Notes: generated by a model not told the origin, from the sequence alone. Shown: positions 1-5,811, counted from the first letter of the stretch. The stretch is DNA of 5,811 nucleotides from Campylobacterales bacterium (GCA_015489185.1 WGAE01000142.1:1-5811), one strand, 5' to 3'. Program-made: numbers and translations.

Positions 1-83
1 GCCTCATACACTGGTATGACTACAACACCTAAAAACAAACCTGTTACTAATACTATTAATAATTTTATAAAGATTTTTTTCAT
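1..83 (-). CDS. 5' end of an AT-rich gene for an exported or membrane-anchored protein (partial)
   Basis: Not recognised. Only 27 complete codons lie in the window; the gene continues past its left edge. Read leftward from the ATG at 83-81, the peptide begins MKKIFIK and is followed by an unbroken hydrophobic stretch (about residues 8-24) ending IPVYE. This is the pattern of a Sec signal peptide or N-terminal signal anchor, with a positive N-region and hydrophobic core. No lipobox cysteine appears in the visible part. The start is the first available in this frame because the preceding codon is TAG. The ribosome site upstream is poor (no good AGGAG), which lowers confidence. Codons are AT-rich (TTA, ATA, GTA), unlike all other genes here, so the gene may be horizontally acquired. 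The same stretch is also open in another leftward frame, which has no ATG. Function cannot be inferred. Confidence 0.45.
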   Translation of the reverse strand, partial: MKKIFIKLLIVLVTGLFLGVVVIPVYE

Positions 84-199
84 CTATTTCAGCTTCAATA
101 GTTCTGGTTACAACTGTACTCTTACTCAAAACTACAATTGATGTTATGTATTTAGTAGTGTTTCATTAAAAGATTTTTCCTCCCTGCCGATATAGAGTT

Positions 200-255
200 A
201 AGCCTGTGCGATACTCTTTTTTTCTCCTCCTCTTTTGGGGTATCGTACAGGGCTT
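200..255. repeat. Inverted repeat directly downstream of the kdsB stop codon
   Basis: The left arm 200-214 (AAGCCTGTGCGATAC) pairs with the right arm 240-255 (GTATCGTACAGGGCTT). This gives 14 Watson-Crick pairs, one G-T position (208/246) and one bulged G, around a 25-nt pyrimidine-rich loop. The right arm abuts the kdsB stop (258-256). In kdsB mRNA the G-T position becomes a C-A mismatch and no U-run follows the hairpin, so it is not a canonical intrinsic terminator for kdsB. On the plus strand the G-U pair is tolerated and the arm runs into CTTTTATA, a weak terminator-like tail. It may be an mRNA 3'-end stabiliser, a bidirectional terminator, or a mobile-element remnant at the composition break. 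The pairing is seen; the role is inferred. Confidence 0.6.
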
Positions 256-975
256 TTATACGCCGAAAATCCTTTTCGCTTTTTCCAAATCCTCTTTCGT
301 ATCGATGCCGAAACTTCGGCTGGAAACTTCAACCATCGCGATCTCGTATCCGTGCCAGAGCGCGCGCAGCTGCTCCAGCTTTTCAACCTTTTCGAGCGGA
401 CTCTCTTCCAGTGTGCAAAAGGTTTCGAGAGTACGGCGTATAAACCCGTAGATACCCAAATGCCCTTTCCATCTGTCGTGTGGATCACGGTCATACGGAA
501 TTTTACTGCGGGAAAAATAGAGGGCGTAATCTTCATGATCGGTTACGACTTTCACATGGTTGGGATCTTCCGCCGCATCGGAGTCAATATATTTGTAACA
601 TGACACCATCATCGCCGGGCGTTTCGAAGTTGCCGTCTTTTTTGTCTTTTCATAAACTTTACGCACCACTTCGGGTTCGATAAAAGGTTCGTCCCCCTGC
701 ACGTTGACGATGATCTCCTCCGCATCCGCACCGACAATTCTGACCGCTTCCGCGACCCTGTCCGTACCGCTTTGATGAGACGAAGAGGTCATCACCGCCT
801 CAAATCCGTACGCCTCCGCCACTTCACGTACCGCTTCACTGTCGGTTGCGATGACGACGCGATCCACTTCCGAGACACGACGCGCCGTCGCGACCACCAT
901 CGGCACACCGCCGATATCCGCCAGCACTTTTGCGGGAAAACGATTCGAAGCCATTCTTGCGGGAATTACAATCAT
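256..975 (-). CDS. kdsB: 3-deoxy-manno-octulosonate cytidylyltransferase (CMP-KDO synthetase)
   Basis: A cytosolic enzyme that activates KDO with CTP to give CMP-KDO and pyrophosphate, the donor for the inner core of lipopolysaccharide. The 239 residues match the usual 240-250. The N-terminal nucleotide-binding motif IPARMASNRFPAK (residues 4-16) carries the Arg and Lys that contact CTP. SGTDR at 69-73, the VQGDEPF motif at 92-98 (metal-binding Asp95), YFSRSKIPYDRD at 153-164 (sugar-binding region), HLGIYGF at 172-178, LEKVEKLEQLR at 194-204 and GIDT at 223-226 (second metal Asp225) are all in family order. The ATG is preceded by a strong ribosome site, AAAGGAG (986-980), four bases away. The gene is complete and stands alone, divergent from the operon on its right. 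An inverted repeat follows its stop codon. Confidence 0.96.
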   Translation of the reverse strand: MIVIPARMASNRFPAKVLADIGGVPMVVATARRVSEVDRVVIATDSEAVREVAEAYGFEAVMTSSSHQSGTDRVAEAVRIVGADAEEIIVNVQGDEPFIEPEVVRKVYEKTKKTATSKRPAMMVSCYKYIDSDAAEDPNHVKVVTDHEDYALYFSRSKIPYDRDPHDRWKGHLGIYGFIRRTLETFCTLEESPLEKVEKLEQLRALWHGYEIAMVEVSSRSFGIDTKEDLEKAKRIFGV

Positions 976-1039
976 ACCGCTCCTTTAGAGAACTTTAGAG
1001 ACTATTTGGATACAATCATAACAAAAAAAGGTTGATACA
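976..1039. promoter_or_regulatory. Divergent promoter region between kdsB and the methyltransferase operon
   Basis: This 64-bp gap separates two outward-facing start codons, so it should hold both promoters. Rightward, TACAAT at 1011-1016 (within GGATACAAT) is a good sigma-70 -10 element about 24 bases before the ATG at 1040. Leftward, TATGAT read from 1020 to 1015 is a -10 candidate about 40 bases before the kdsB ATG, so the two candidates overlap by two bases. No convincing -35 element is seen, as is usual in Campylobacterota. The kdsB ribosome site lies at 986-980 and the rightward one (AAGG, 1028-1031) is 8 bases before its ATG. CTTTAGAGA is repeated at 983-991 and 993-1001, and GATACAAT at 1009-1016 and 1034-1041. 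The -10 calls are by eye. Confidence 0.5.
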
Positions 1040-1735
1040 ATGTTCTTGTATCAGGATGCCGAGGGGTTTCTTTTCAACAGCGACGCCCACTTTCTCTACG
1101 ATTTTATCAGCGCCTTCAAACCTTCGGGAAGTTTGCTGGATGTGGGTGCGGGGTGCGGCATTGTCGGTCTGCTCTGTAAAAGAGATTTCCCCGTCGATGT
1201 CACGCTGATCGAAAAACAATCTTCCCAGGCATCGCTGATCGAACACAACGCCCGTGTCAACGCACTGAAAGTCGAAGTGATATGCGACGACTTCCTAAGC
1301 CACGATTTTGGAGCAACATTCGATTTTGTCGTCTCAAATCCGCCCTACTATCATGAAGGGGCCGACAAGAGTGTAAATCCGGCGCTGCGTACCGCCAAAA
1401 GCGCCGATGCGCTCCCTTTTTCCCAAATGGTGGTAAAAGTCAACCGGATCATCAAACCGAAGGGGCGATTTATCTTTTGTTACGACGCCAAACAGTTACC
1501 GCAGCTGCTTTGGATGCTGGCGGAGGCGAAATTTACCGTCACCGATATGCGGTTCGTGCACGGTACCGCCGCAAAACCGGCAAAGCTGGTGATGCTTTGC
1601 GCGCAAAAAGGTTCGCGCGCACTCTGCCGGATCCATCCGCCTCTGATCCATTTCGAGGGGGAGAAGATGCGCGAAGAGGCGCAAAACGTTTACCGAAAAA
1701 CAAGGACATATAGTATAAAATGCAAACTATTATAA
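1040..1735 (+). CDS. SAM-dependent adenine-N6 methyltransferase, TrmN6/YfiC-like (probable tRNA modification)
   Basis: A 231-residue Rossmann-fold methyltransferase. The glycine-rich SAM-binding motif LLDVGAGCGIVGLL spans residues 32-45, an acidic strand end (LIEKQ) lies at 56-60, and the catalytic NPPYY tetrad with its extra Tyr is at 100-104, diagnostic of enzymes methylating the exocyclic amine of adenine. The N-terminal YQDAEGFLFNSDAHFL pattern (4-19) resembles the Q-x-x-G-[YF]-x-F-x-x-D signature of the YfiC/TrmN6 group, which makes m6A37 in tRNA1(Val) in E. coli. The exact RNA substrate here is inferred; a protein-glutamine methyltransferase (PrmC type) is less likely because of the N-terminal motif and short length. 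The ATG is the first in frame after a TAA at 1019-1021 and has an AAGG 8 bases upstream. It is the first gene of the rightward operon; its 3' end overlaps the next gene by 16 nt. Confidence 0.85.
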   Translation: MFLYQDAEGFLFNSDAHFLYDFISAFKPSGSLLDVGAGCGIVGLLCKRDFPVDVTLIEKQSSQASLIEHNARVNALKVEVICDDFLSHDFGATFDFVVSNPPYYHEGADKSVNPALRTAKSADALPFSQMVVKVNRIIKPKGRFIFCYDAKQLPQLLWMLAEAKFTVTDMRFVHGTAAKPAKLVMLCAQKGSRALCRIHPPLIHFEGEKMREEAQNVYRKTRTYSIKCKLL

Positions 1736-2100
1736 GAAAAGAGGGGTTCGCATACGGATTCGACCCCTCCGCCTGTGCCGCCTGTGAAGGCAAATGTTGT
1801 ACGGGGGAGAGCGGCTATATCTGGCTCACACCCGCGGAGATCGAAAAGATCGCGGCGTATCTGAAACTGGATACCGAAACGTTCAAGTCCAGGTTTTTGC
1901 GCAAAATCAGATACCGTTTTTCTCTGAAAGAGCGTCAAAACGGTGAGAGTTTCGAGTGTATCTTTTTCGATCCTGTCGCCAAAAACTGTTCGATCTATCC
2001 CGTACGCCCTTTACAGTGCGCCACGTTCCCTTTCTGGGACTATTTTAAAGAACATCAAAACGAGGTGGTAAAAGAATGCCCGGGTATCGTCCTCTCCTGA
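1720..2100 (+). CDS. YkgJ-family cysteine-cluster protein (putative zinc/iron-chelating domain)
   Basis: A small cytosolic protein of 126 residues with the YkgJ/UPF0153 pattern (CxxCxxxCC, then CxIYxxRPxxCxxFPF). Cysteines 19, 22, 26 and 27 form the N-terminal cluster CAACEGKCC, followed by C80, C90 (NCSIYPVRPLQC), C100 and C120, eight in all. The FPFWDYF segment follows C100, as in other members. The family is predicted to bind a metal (zinc or an iron-sulfur centre), but its biochemical role is not established, so none is given. The start ATG lies inside the last codons of the methyltransferase (16-nt overlap). The nearest ribosome site, AAGGA at 1702-1706, is 13 bases away, which is long and suggests translational coupling. 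The 3' end overlaps the TPR lipoprotein gene by 25 nt. Confidence 0.88.
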   Translation: MQTIIRKEGFAYGFDPSACAACEGKCCTGESGYIWLTPAEIEKIAAYLKLDTETFKSRFLRKIRYRFSLKERQNGESFECIFFDPVAKNCSIYPVRPLQCATFPFWDYFKEHQNEVVKECPGIVLS

Positions 2101-3374
2101 TCGTGTCGCTGCTTCTGTTTGCGGGGTGCGCACACAAAAATACGCTGCTGCGCCAGCCGCTCAAAACGGTAGACGCGGTTGTCGATACGAAACAATCGAG
2201 AGAGGATGCCTACGCGCTGATCGCGATGGATGCGTTCGAGCGCAAAGATTACCAAACCGCCAGCCTCTTTTTCGAAAAACTCTACGATCTCGATCCGCAA
2301 AAATCGTATCTGACCGATGCGATCAAAGCGGCAAGCCTCGCCAAAGATTACAAACGGATCAAACATCTGGTCGAAAAAGCACGCGGTAAATTTGAAAACG
2401 ACCGTTTTTTGAACCGCTATCTGGTCGCCTGGTATCTGGATAAACATGATCTGCAAAAAGCGCAGGAGACGGTCGATAAACTTCTATCTAACCGTCCCGA
2501 AGCAAAAGATTACGAACTGGCGGCGCTCCTTGCCAAAGCGCGCGGGGATAACGAAGCGGCGAAAGCGGCGTACAGAGAAGCCTACAAACGCTCGCACGAT
2601 CCGAAAATCGCGATCGCGCTGGCACACATTGCACTTGAATCACACGACACAGACGAAGCGATCCGCCTACTGGAGACACACAGACGTTTCTACGGTTGTG
2701 ACCGCGGTGTTTGCGGGATGCTGGTCAAAATCTATACCGACAGAGAGGACCTGGACGGTCTTGAAACAGTTTACAAAAGTCTCTACGAAACAACCAAAGA
2801 TCCGCATTTCGCCAATGCACTGCTGGAACTTTGGGCATACCGGAAAGATTACGACGATGCGATCGCATTTTTAAAAAAATATAAACTGAGTGAAGAGACG
2901 CTGCTGGATGTCTATACCGCTAAACAGGATTACCGCCGTGCATACAATCTGGCGATGAAACTCTATCATGAACGCGGAGAGCCGAGATTTCTCGCAAGAG
3001 CTGCGATTTTGGAGTATGAAGGTGCAAAACATAAAACGAAAAAGCTCCTGCAATCGGTCATCAAGAAATTTGAAGCTTCCGTCTATACCGCCGACGATCC
3101 CCTCTTTTACAACTACTACGCCTATCTGCTGATCGATCATGATATCGATGTCAAAAAGGGAATCAAACTGGTTCAAAAAGCGCTCAAGTCGGAGCCCGAT
3201 TCACTCTACTACATCGATACGCTTGCCTGGGGATACTACAAACTGGGCAAATGCAAAGAGGCGTACACCCTCCTCAAACCGTATGAATCGGATCGTTCAC
3301 AACCCGAAGTGATCGAACATCTGGAGAAAATCAAAGCCTGTCTGAAAAGGATCAAACACCGTGATACTCGATAA
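2076..3374 (+). CDS. Tetratricopeptide-repeat lipoprotein, envelope-anchored
   Basis: A 432-residue protein with a lipoprotein signal peptide: MPGYR, a hydrophobic core (7-16) and a lipobox ending FAGC, so Cys18 would be lipidated; Phe at -3 is slightly off consensus. The mature part is almost wholly helical and rich in degenerate TPR-like pairs: A-x-x-x-x-x-A/F-x-x-x-D-Y segments around 48-75, 80-105, 112-140, 147-172, 178-203, 245-270, 277-300, 345-372 and 380-402. The clearest TPR is at the C-terminus (DSLYYIDTLAWGYYKLGKCK, 375-394). TPR lipoproteins usually scaffold envelope complexes; the partner is unknown. Besides Cys18 there are four cysteines, C208 and C213 as CX4C plus C393 and C422, which could form disulfides. 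The ATG overlaps the YkgJ gene by 25 nt, with GAGG at 2062-2065 ten bases upstream. The 3' end overlaps trpC by 14 nt. Confidence 0.82.
   Translation: MPGYRPLLIVSLLLFAGCAHKNTLLRQPLKTVDAVVDTKQSREDAYALIAMDAFERKDYQTASLFFEKLYDLDPQKSYLTDAIKAASLAKDYKRIKHLVEKARGKFENDRFLNRYLVAWYLDKHDLQKAQETVDKLLSNRPEAKDYELAALLAKARGDNEAAKAAYREAYKRSHDPKIAIALAHIALESHDTDEAIRLLETHRRFYGCDRGVCGMLVKIYTDREDLDGLETVYKSLYETTKDPHFANALLELWAYRKDYDDAIAFLKKYKLSEETLLDVYTAKQDYRRAYNLAMKLYHERGEPRFLARAAILEYEGAKHKTKKLLQSVIKKFEASVYTADDPLFYNYYAYLLIDHDIDVKKGIKLVQKALKSEPDSLYYIDTLAWGYYKLGKCKEAYTLLKPYESDRSQPEVIEHLEKIKACLKRIKHRDTR
3347..3351 (+). promoter_or_regulatory. Ribosome binding site fixing the GTG start of trpC
   Basis: AAGGA lies 9 bases before GTG 3361, inside the end of the TPR gene. 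An in-frame TGA at 3343-3345 excludes any earlier start. The next ATG (3421) would remove the conserved MILDKIL N-terminus, so GTG is the supported start. Confidence 0.7.
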
Positions 3375-4146
3375 AATTCTCAAAAAGACCAAAGCGCTTG
3401 TCAAAGAGCGTGAAAAACAGATGCCGCTGGACTGGCTGGGGCGCTCACTTGCCTACAACCCGTACGTTCCCAGAGATGTCAAGGAGTATCTCACTTCCAC
3501 CCCCGACAATCCGTACCGTATTATCGCCGAAGTCAAAAAGGCGAGCCCGAGCAAAGGGGTAATCCGTGAAGATTTCGATCCGCTGGCGATTGCGCAGGCG
3601 TACGAAAAGGCGGGAGCCGACGCCATCAGCGTACTGACCGAACCCTTCTTTTTTCAGGGCGATATCGAATATCTGACCGGTATCCGCCGCTACACAGGGA
3701 CGCCGCTCTTGCGCAAAGATTTTATCTTCTGCGAATATCAGCTTGTCGAAGCGCTCGTTTACGGTGCCGACTTCGTGCTGCTGATTGCCAAAATGCTCTC
3801 CAAAAAAGAGCTCAAAGATCTGCTCAACTACACCTGGCATCTGGGGATGAACGCACTGGTCGAGATTCATGACAAAGAGGATCTCAAAAAGGCGATCCAT
3901 GCGGGCGCGGATATTATCGGTATCAATCACCGCAATCTCGAAACTTTCGAAATGGACATGCAACTGAGCGAAAAGTTGATTCCGTTGATACCAAACGGCA
4001 AAATCATCGTCGCCGAGAGCGGTATACATGATAAAGAGACGGTCAGACGACTTCATGGGATCGGTGTCGACGCTTTTCTGGTCGGCGAGCACTTCATGCG
4101 TCAGGACGATATCGTCTCCGCCGTACGGGAGCTAAAGGAGGCGTAA
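3361..4146 (+). CDS. trpC: Indole-3-glycerol-phosphate synthase
   Basis: A cytosolic TIM-barrel enzyme that closes the indole ring, converting carboxyphenylaminodeoxyribulose 5-phosphate to indole-3-glycerol phosphate in tryptophan synthesis. The 261 residues match the monofunctional family; there is no fused TrpF domain. All expected active-site residues are present: Glu57 and Lys59 in AEVKKASPSKG (56-66), Lys119 in LLRKDF (116-121), Glu168 in ALVEIH (165-170), Asn189 in GINHRNL (187-193), and Glu219-Ser220 in VAESGIH (217-223). The phosphate-binding end reads FLVGEHFM (239-246). It starts at GTG, not ATG. No other trp gene is in the window, so the pathway is dispersed. The gene overlaps the TPR gene by 14 nt and its stop shares one base with the next start (TAATG). 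Confidence 0.97.
   Translation: MILDKILKKTKALVKEREKQMPLDWLGRSLAYNPYVPRDVKEYLTSTPDNPYRIIAEVKKASPSKGVIREDFDPLAIAQAYEKAGADAISVLTEPFFFQGDIEYLTGIRRYTGTPLLRKDFIFCEYQLVEALVYGADFVLLIAKMLSKKELKDLLNYTWHLGMNALVEIHDKEDLKKAIHAGADIIGINHRNLETFEMDMQLSEKLIPLIPNGKIIVAESGIHDKETVRRLHGIGVDAFLVGEHFMRQDDIVSAVRELKEA
4133..4141 (+). promoter_or_regulatory. Near-perfect Shine-Dalgarno sequence for the TRAP small subunit
   Basis: TAAAGGAGG, a near-full match to the anti-SD of 16S rRNA, lies 4 bases before ATG 4146 and within the last codons of trpC. It is the strongest ribosome site in the operon. It suggests the TRAP genes are translated well independently of, or by re-initiation after, trpC. Confidence 0.75.
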
Positions 4147-4649
4147 TGCAATCCTGCATCGGCACGATCGAACGTCTGGTCGCCTTTTTTGCGAAAATCG
4201 CTGCATTACTGGTGATTGCACTGAGTCTGCTGGTCGTCTGGGACGCGCTGAACCGCTATCTTTTCCACAGCGGCTCGGTGGCGTTGCAGGAACTGGAGTG
4301 GCACTTGTTTGATATCATCTTTCTGCTGGGGCTTTCATTTACGCTCCAGACCGACAAACATGTCCGGGTAGATATCTTCTACGCCCGATTTTCACCCAAA
4401 ACCAAAGCGCTGATAGAGATCGTCTCACAACTGCTGCTTGTCATCCCCTTTACACTGCTGGTACTCTACGTTTCGTGGGATTTTGTGATGCAAAGCTATC
4501 TCCAGCATGAAATCTCTCCCGATCCCGGCGGACTGACCCACCGCTATCTGATCAAAGGGATGATTCTTTTCGGTTTTGTTCTGCTGCTGTTACAAAGCGT
4601 GGCGACTTTGTGCAAAAACATCCGCAAGCTTCACGGAGGCGACGTATGA
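4146..4649 (+). CDS. TRAP transporter small membrane subunit (DctQ family)
   Basis: An inner-membrane protein of 167 residues, the usual size for DctQ, with four predicted transmembrane helices at about 12-33, 48-66, 86-108 and 132-154. The family signature is clear: LNRYLFHSGSVALQELEWHLF (35-55, running into helix 2), then LLGLSFTLQTDKHVRVDIFY (60-79). QELEWH and the D-x-HVRVD-x-FY motif resemble the FcbT2-like group (annotated mannitol/chloroaromatic type) rather than the C4-dicarboxylate DctQ proper; this subgroup call is from memory. TRAP systems use an ion gradient and a periplasmic binding protein to import organic acids and related compounds; DctQ pairs with DctM. The start is set by the TAATG junction and a strong ribosome site. 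It overlaps the DctM gene by 4 nt (ATGA). The substrate is unknown. Confidence 0.92.
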   Translation: MQSCIGTIERLVAFFAKIAALLVIALSLLVVWDALNRYLFHSGSVALQELEWHLFDIIFLLGLSFTLQTDKHVRVDIFYARFSPKTKALIEIVSQLLLVIPFTLLVLYVSWDFVMQSYLQHEISPDPGGLTHRYLIKGMILFGFVLLLLQSVATLCKNIRKLHGGDV

Positions 4650-5811
4650 TCGGGCTTTTGATGTTTCTGGGCGCACTGGTACTGCTTCTGATCGGCTTTC
4701 CCGTCGCTTTTGCCTTCGGTACCGCCGCACTGGTTACGACACTCCTTGCCCCCGATATCGGTCCGGAGATTTTTACGCTGCTTCCTTATCGTATCTACGG
4801 GATTATGCAAAACTTCACGCTGATCGCCGTACCGCTCTTTATCTTTATGGGATTGATTCTCGAAAAGAGCAAAATCGCCGAAAAACTGCTGGTCAATGTA
4901 GGAAAACTCTTCGGCAACATCCACGGCGGTCTGGCAATCAGTACCGTCGTCGTGGGTGCGGTACTGGCGGCGAGTACCGGTATCGTGGGGGCAAGTGTGG
5001 TCATGATGAGTATTATCTCACTGCCGATTATGGTGCGACACGGTTACGCGAAGGGGCTGAGCGCCGGCACAATCGCCGCAAGCGGCACGCTGGGGCAGAT
5101 TATTCCTCCTTCGATCGTGCTGATCATTCTGGGCGATGTCATGAGCATCAGCGTCGGTGATCTCTTCAAAGCGGCGGTCGGACCTTCACTGGTGCTGGTG
5201 GGGCTTTACATTCTCTATATCCTGATTCGCACCCGTTACAATCCTGACATTGCACCGCCGATCCTCTCCGATGAACCGCGTCCGGTTGTCATTAAAAAAG
5301 CACTTCTGGCAATCATCCCGCCCGCACTTCTGATTCTACTGGTGCTGGGATCGATCTTCGCCGGTATCGCCACACCGACCGAATCTGCGGCGTTCGGTTC
5401 CGTGGGTGCGATTGTACTGAGTATTGTCAATCGGGTTTTTCGCTGGCGTGATCTGGCAGATTCGGCGCTGGAGACGGTCAAACTGACGGCGATGATCTTC
5501 ATGATCCTGATCGGCGCAACCGCATTTTCTCTCACTTTCAACGAAGTGGGCGGCAGCGATATGGTGCTGGCGTTTTTTACCGAAGATATCGCAGACGGCT
5601 GGATCTTCATCGGTATCGCGATGGCGGCGATCTTTCTGCTTGGCTTTTTCGTCGATTTTCTGGAGATCTGTTTTATCGTCATCCCGATTCTTGTACCCAT
5701 CGTCCAGGCGTTCGGTATCGATCCCCTCTGGTTTGCGATTCTGGTGGCGATGAACCTGCAGGCATCGTTTCTGACCCCGCCGTTCGGTTTTGCGCTCTTC
5801 TATCTCAAAGG
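4646..5811 (+). CDS. TRAP transporter large permease subunit (DctM family), 3' end missing
   Basis: The ion-coupled transport channel of the TRAP system in the inner membrane. From ATG 4646 (overlapping the previous stop as ATGA, with GGAGG at 4635-4639 six bases upstream) the frame stays open to the window end, giving 388 complete residues; the family runs about 425-460, so some 40-70 are missing. It is highly hydrophobic with many membrane segments. Family motifs in order: MQNFTLIAVPLFIFMG (54-69), GGLAISTVVVGAVLAAS (94-110), the first hairpin motif GTLGQIIPPS (147-156), GIATPTESAAFG (240-251), DFLEICFIVIPI (337-348) and the second hairpin NLQASFLTPPFGFALF (370-385). The DFLEICFI segment fits the FcbT3-like group, matching the small subunit. 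No frameshift is seen. The DctP binding protein is not in the window. Confidence 0.94.
   Translation, partial: MIGLLMFLGALVLLLIGFPVAFAFGTAALVTTLLAPDIGPEIFTLLPYRIYGIMQNFTLIAVPLFIFMGLILEKSKIAEKLLVNVGKLFGNIHGGLAISTVVVGAVLAASTGIVGASVVMMSIISLPIMVRHGYAKGLSAGTIAASGTLGQIIPPSIVLIILGDVMSISVGDLFKAAVGPSLVLVGLYILYILIRTRYNPDIAPPILSDEPRPVVIKKALLAIIPPALLILLVLGSIFAGIATPTESAAFGSVGAIVLSIVNRVFRWRDLADSALETVKLTAMIFMILIGATAFSLTFNEVGGSDMVLAFFTEDIADGWIFIGIAMAAIFLLGFFVDFLEICFIVIPILVPIVQAFGIDPLWFAILVAMNLQASFLTPPFGFALFYLK

Noticed and set aside
4..162. A second leftward open frame of about 52 codons overlapping the AT-rich signal-peptide ORF
   Set aside because: It contains no ATG and only weak alternative starts, ends RCCSHTSV with no recognisable pattern, and overlaps a frame with a convincing signal sequence. 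Short open frames are expected by chance; a frameshifted remnant cannot be excluded.
200..255. Reading the inverted repeat as a Xer/dif recombination site or a standard rho-independent terminator
   Set aside because: The 25-nt spacer is far larger than the about 6-nt centre of dif sites, and no U-run follows in the kdsB direction; kept only as an inverted repeat.
235..603. Rightward open frames opposite kdsB
   Set aside because: They are antisense shadows of a clearly conserved enzyme, with arbitrary composition and no ribosome site of note.
3445..4092. Long leftward open frame (215 codons) opposite trpC
   Set aside because: trpC has all its catalytic residues in the rightward frame. The antisense frame has no family features and arises from codon bias.
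4576..5160. Rightward frame of 194 codons overlapping the DctQ/DctM junction
   Set aside because: It is rich in Arg, Tyr and Gly with no domain pattern, and it lies out of frame with the clearly conserved DctM protein.
5236..5700. Leftward 154-codon frame opposite DctM
   Set aside because: A low-complexity Ser/Ile/Arg-rich shadow of a membrane protein gene; DctM motifs are intact on the other strand.

Overview
The window reads as chromosomal DNA of a Gram-negative bacterium, most likely a member of the Campylobacterota (epsilonproteobacteria, the Sulfurimonas/Sulfurovum/Nitratifractor type). This rests on the KDO-activating enzyme (lipopolysaccharide synthesis), the wording of the KdsB, methyltransferase and TrpC proteins, and very compact overlapping genes. 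The phylum is an inference from protein style; no sequence search was possible. The genes are about half G+C, but the first 180 bases are only about 28% G+C.

Left end (1-255): the 5' end of an unidentified, AT-rich, leftward gene encoding an exported or membrane-anchored protein, then a short gap. Next is a conspicuous 15/16-nt inverted repeat directly after the kdsB stop codon. Leftward kdsB (256-975) makes CMP-KDO for lipopolysaccharide. A 64-bp divergent intergenic region (976-1039) holds the likely promoters for kdsB and for a long rightward operon.

Rightward operon (1040-5811, continuing past the window): a tRNA-type adenine-N6 methyltransferase (TrmN6/YfiC-like), a YkgJ-family cysteine-cluster protein, a TPR lipoprotein, trpC (indole-3-glycerol-phosphate synthase), and the small (DctQ) and large (DctM, cut by the window end) membrane subunits of a TRAP transporter. 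Every neighbouring pair overlaps, by 16, 25, 14, 1 and 4 nt, so the six genes are probably one translationally coupled transcript. Their functions are disparate: RNA modification, metal binding, envelope protein, tryptophan synthesis and organic-acid-type uptake. No substrate-binding (DctP) subunit is visible.

I found no RNA gene, CRISPR array, insertion sequence or clear novel system. The points most worth a second look are the composition break with its inverted repeat at the left end, and the YkgJ/TPR-lipoprotein pair inside the operon.
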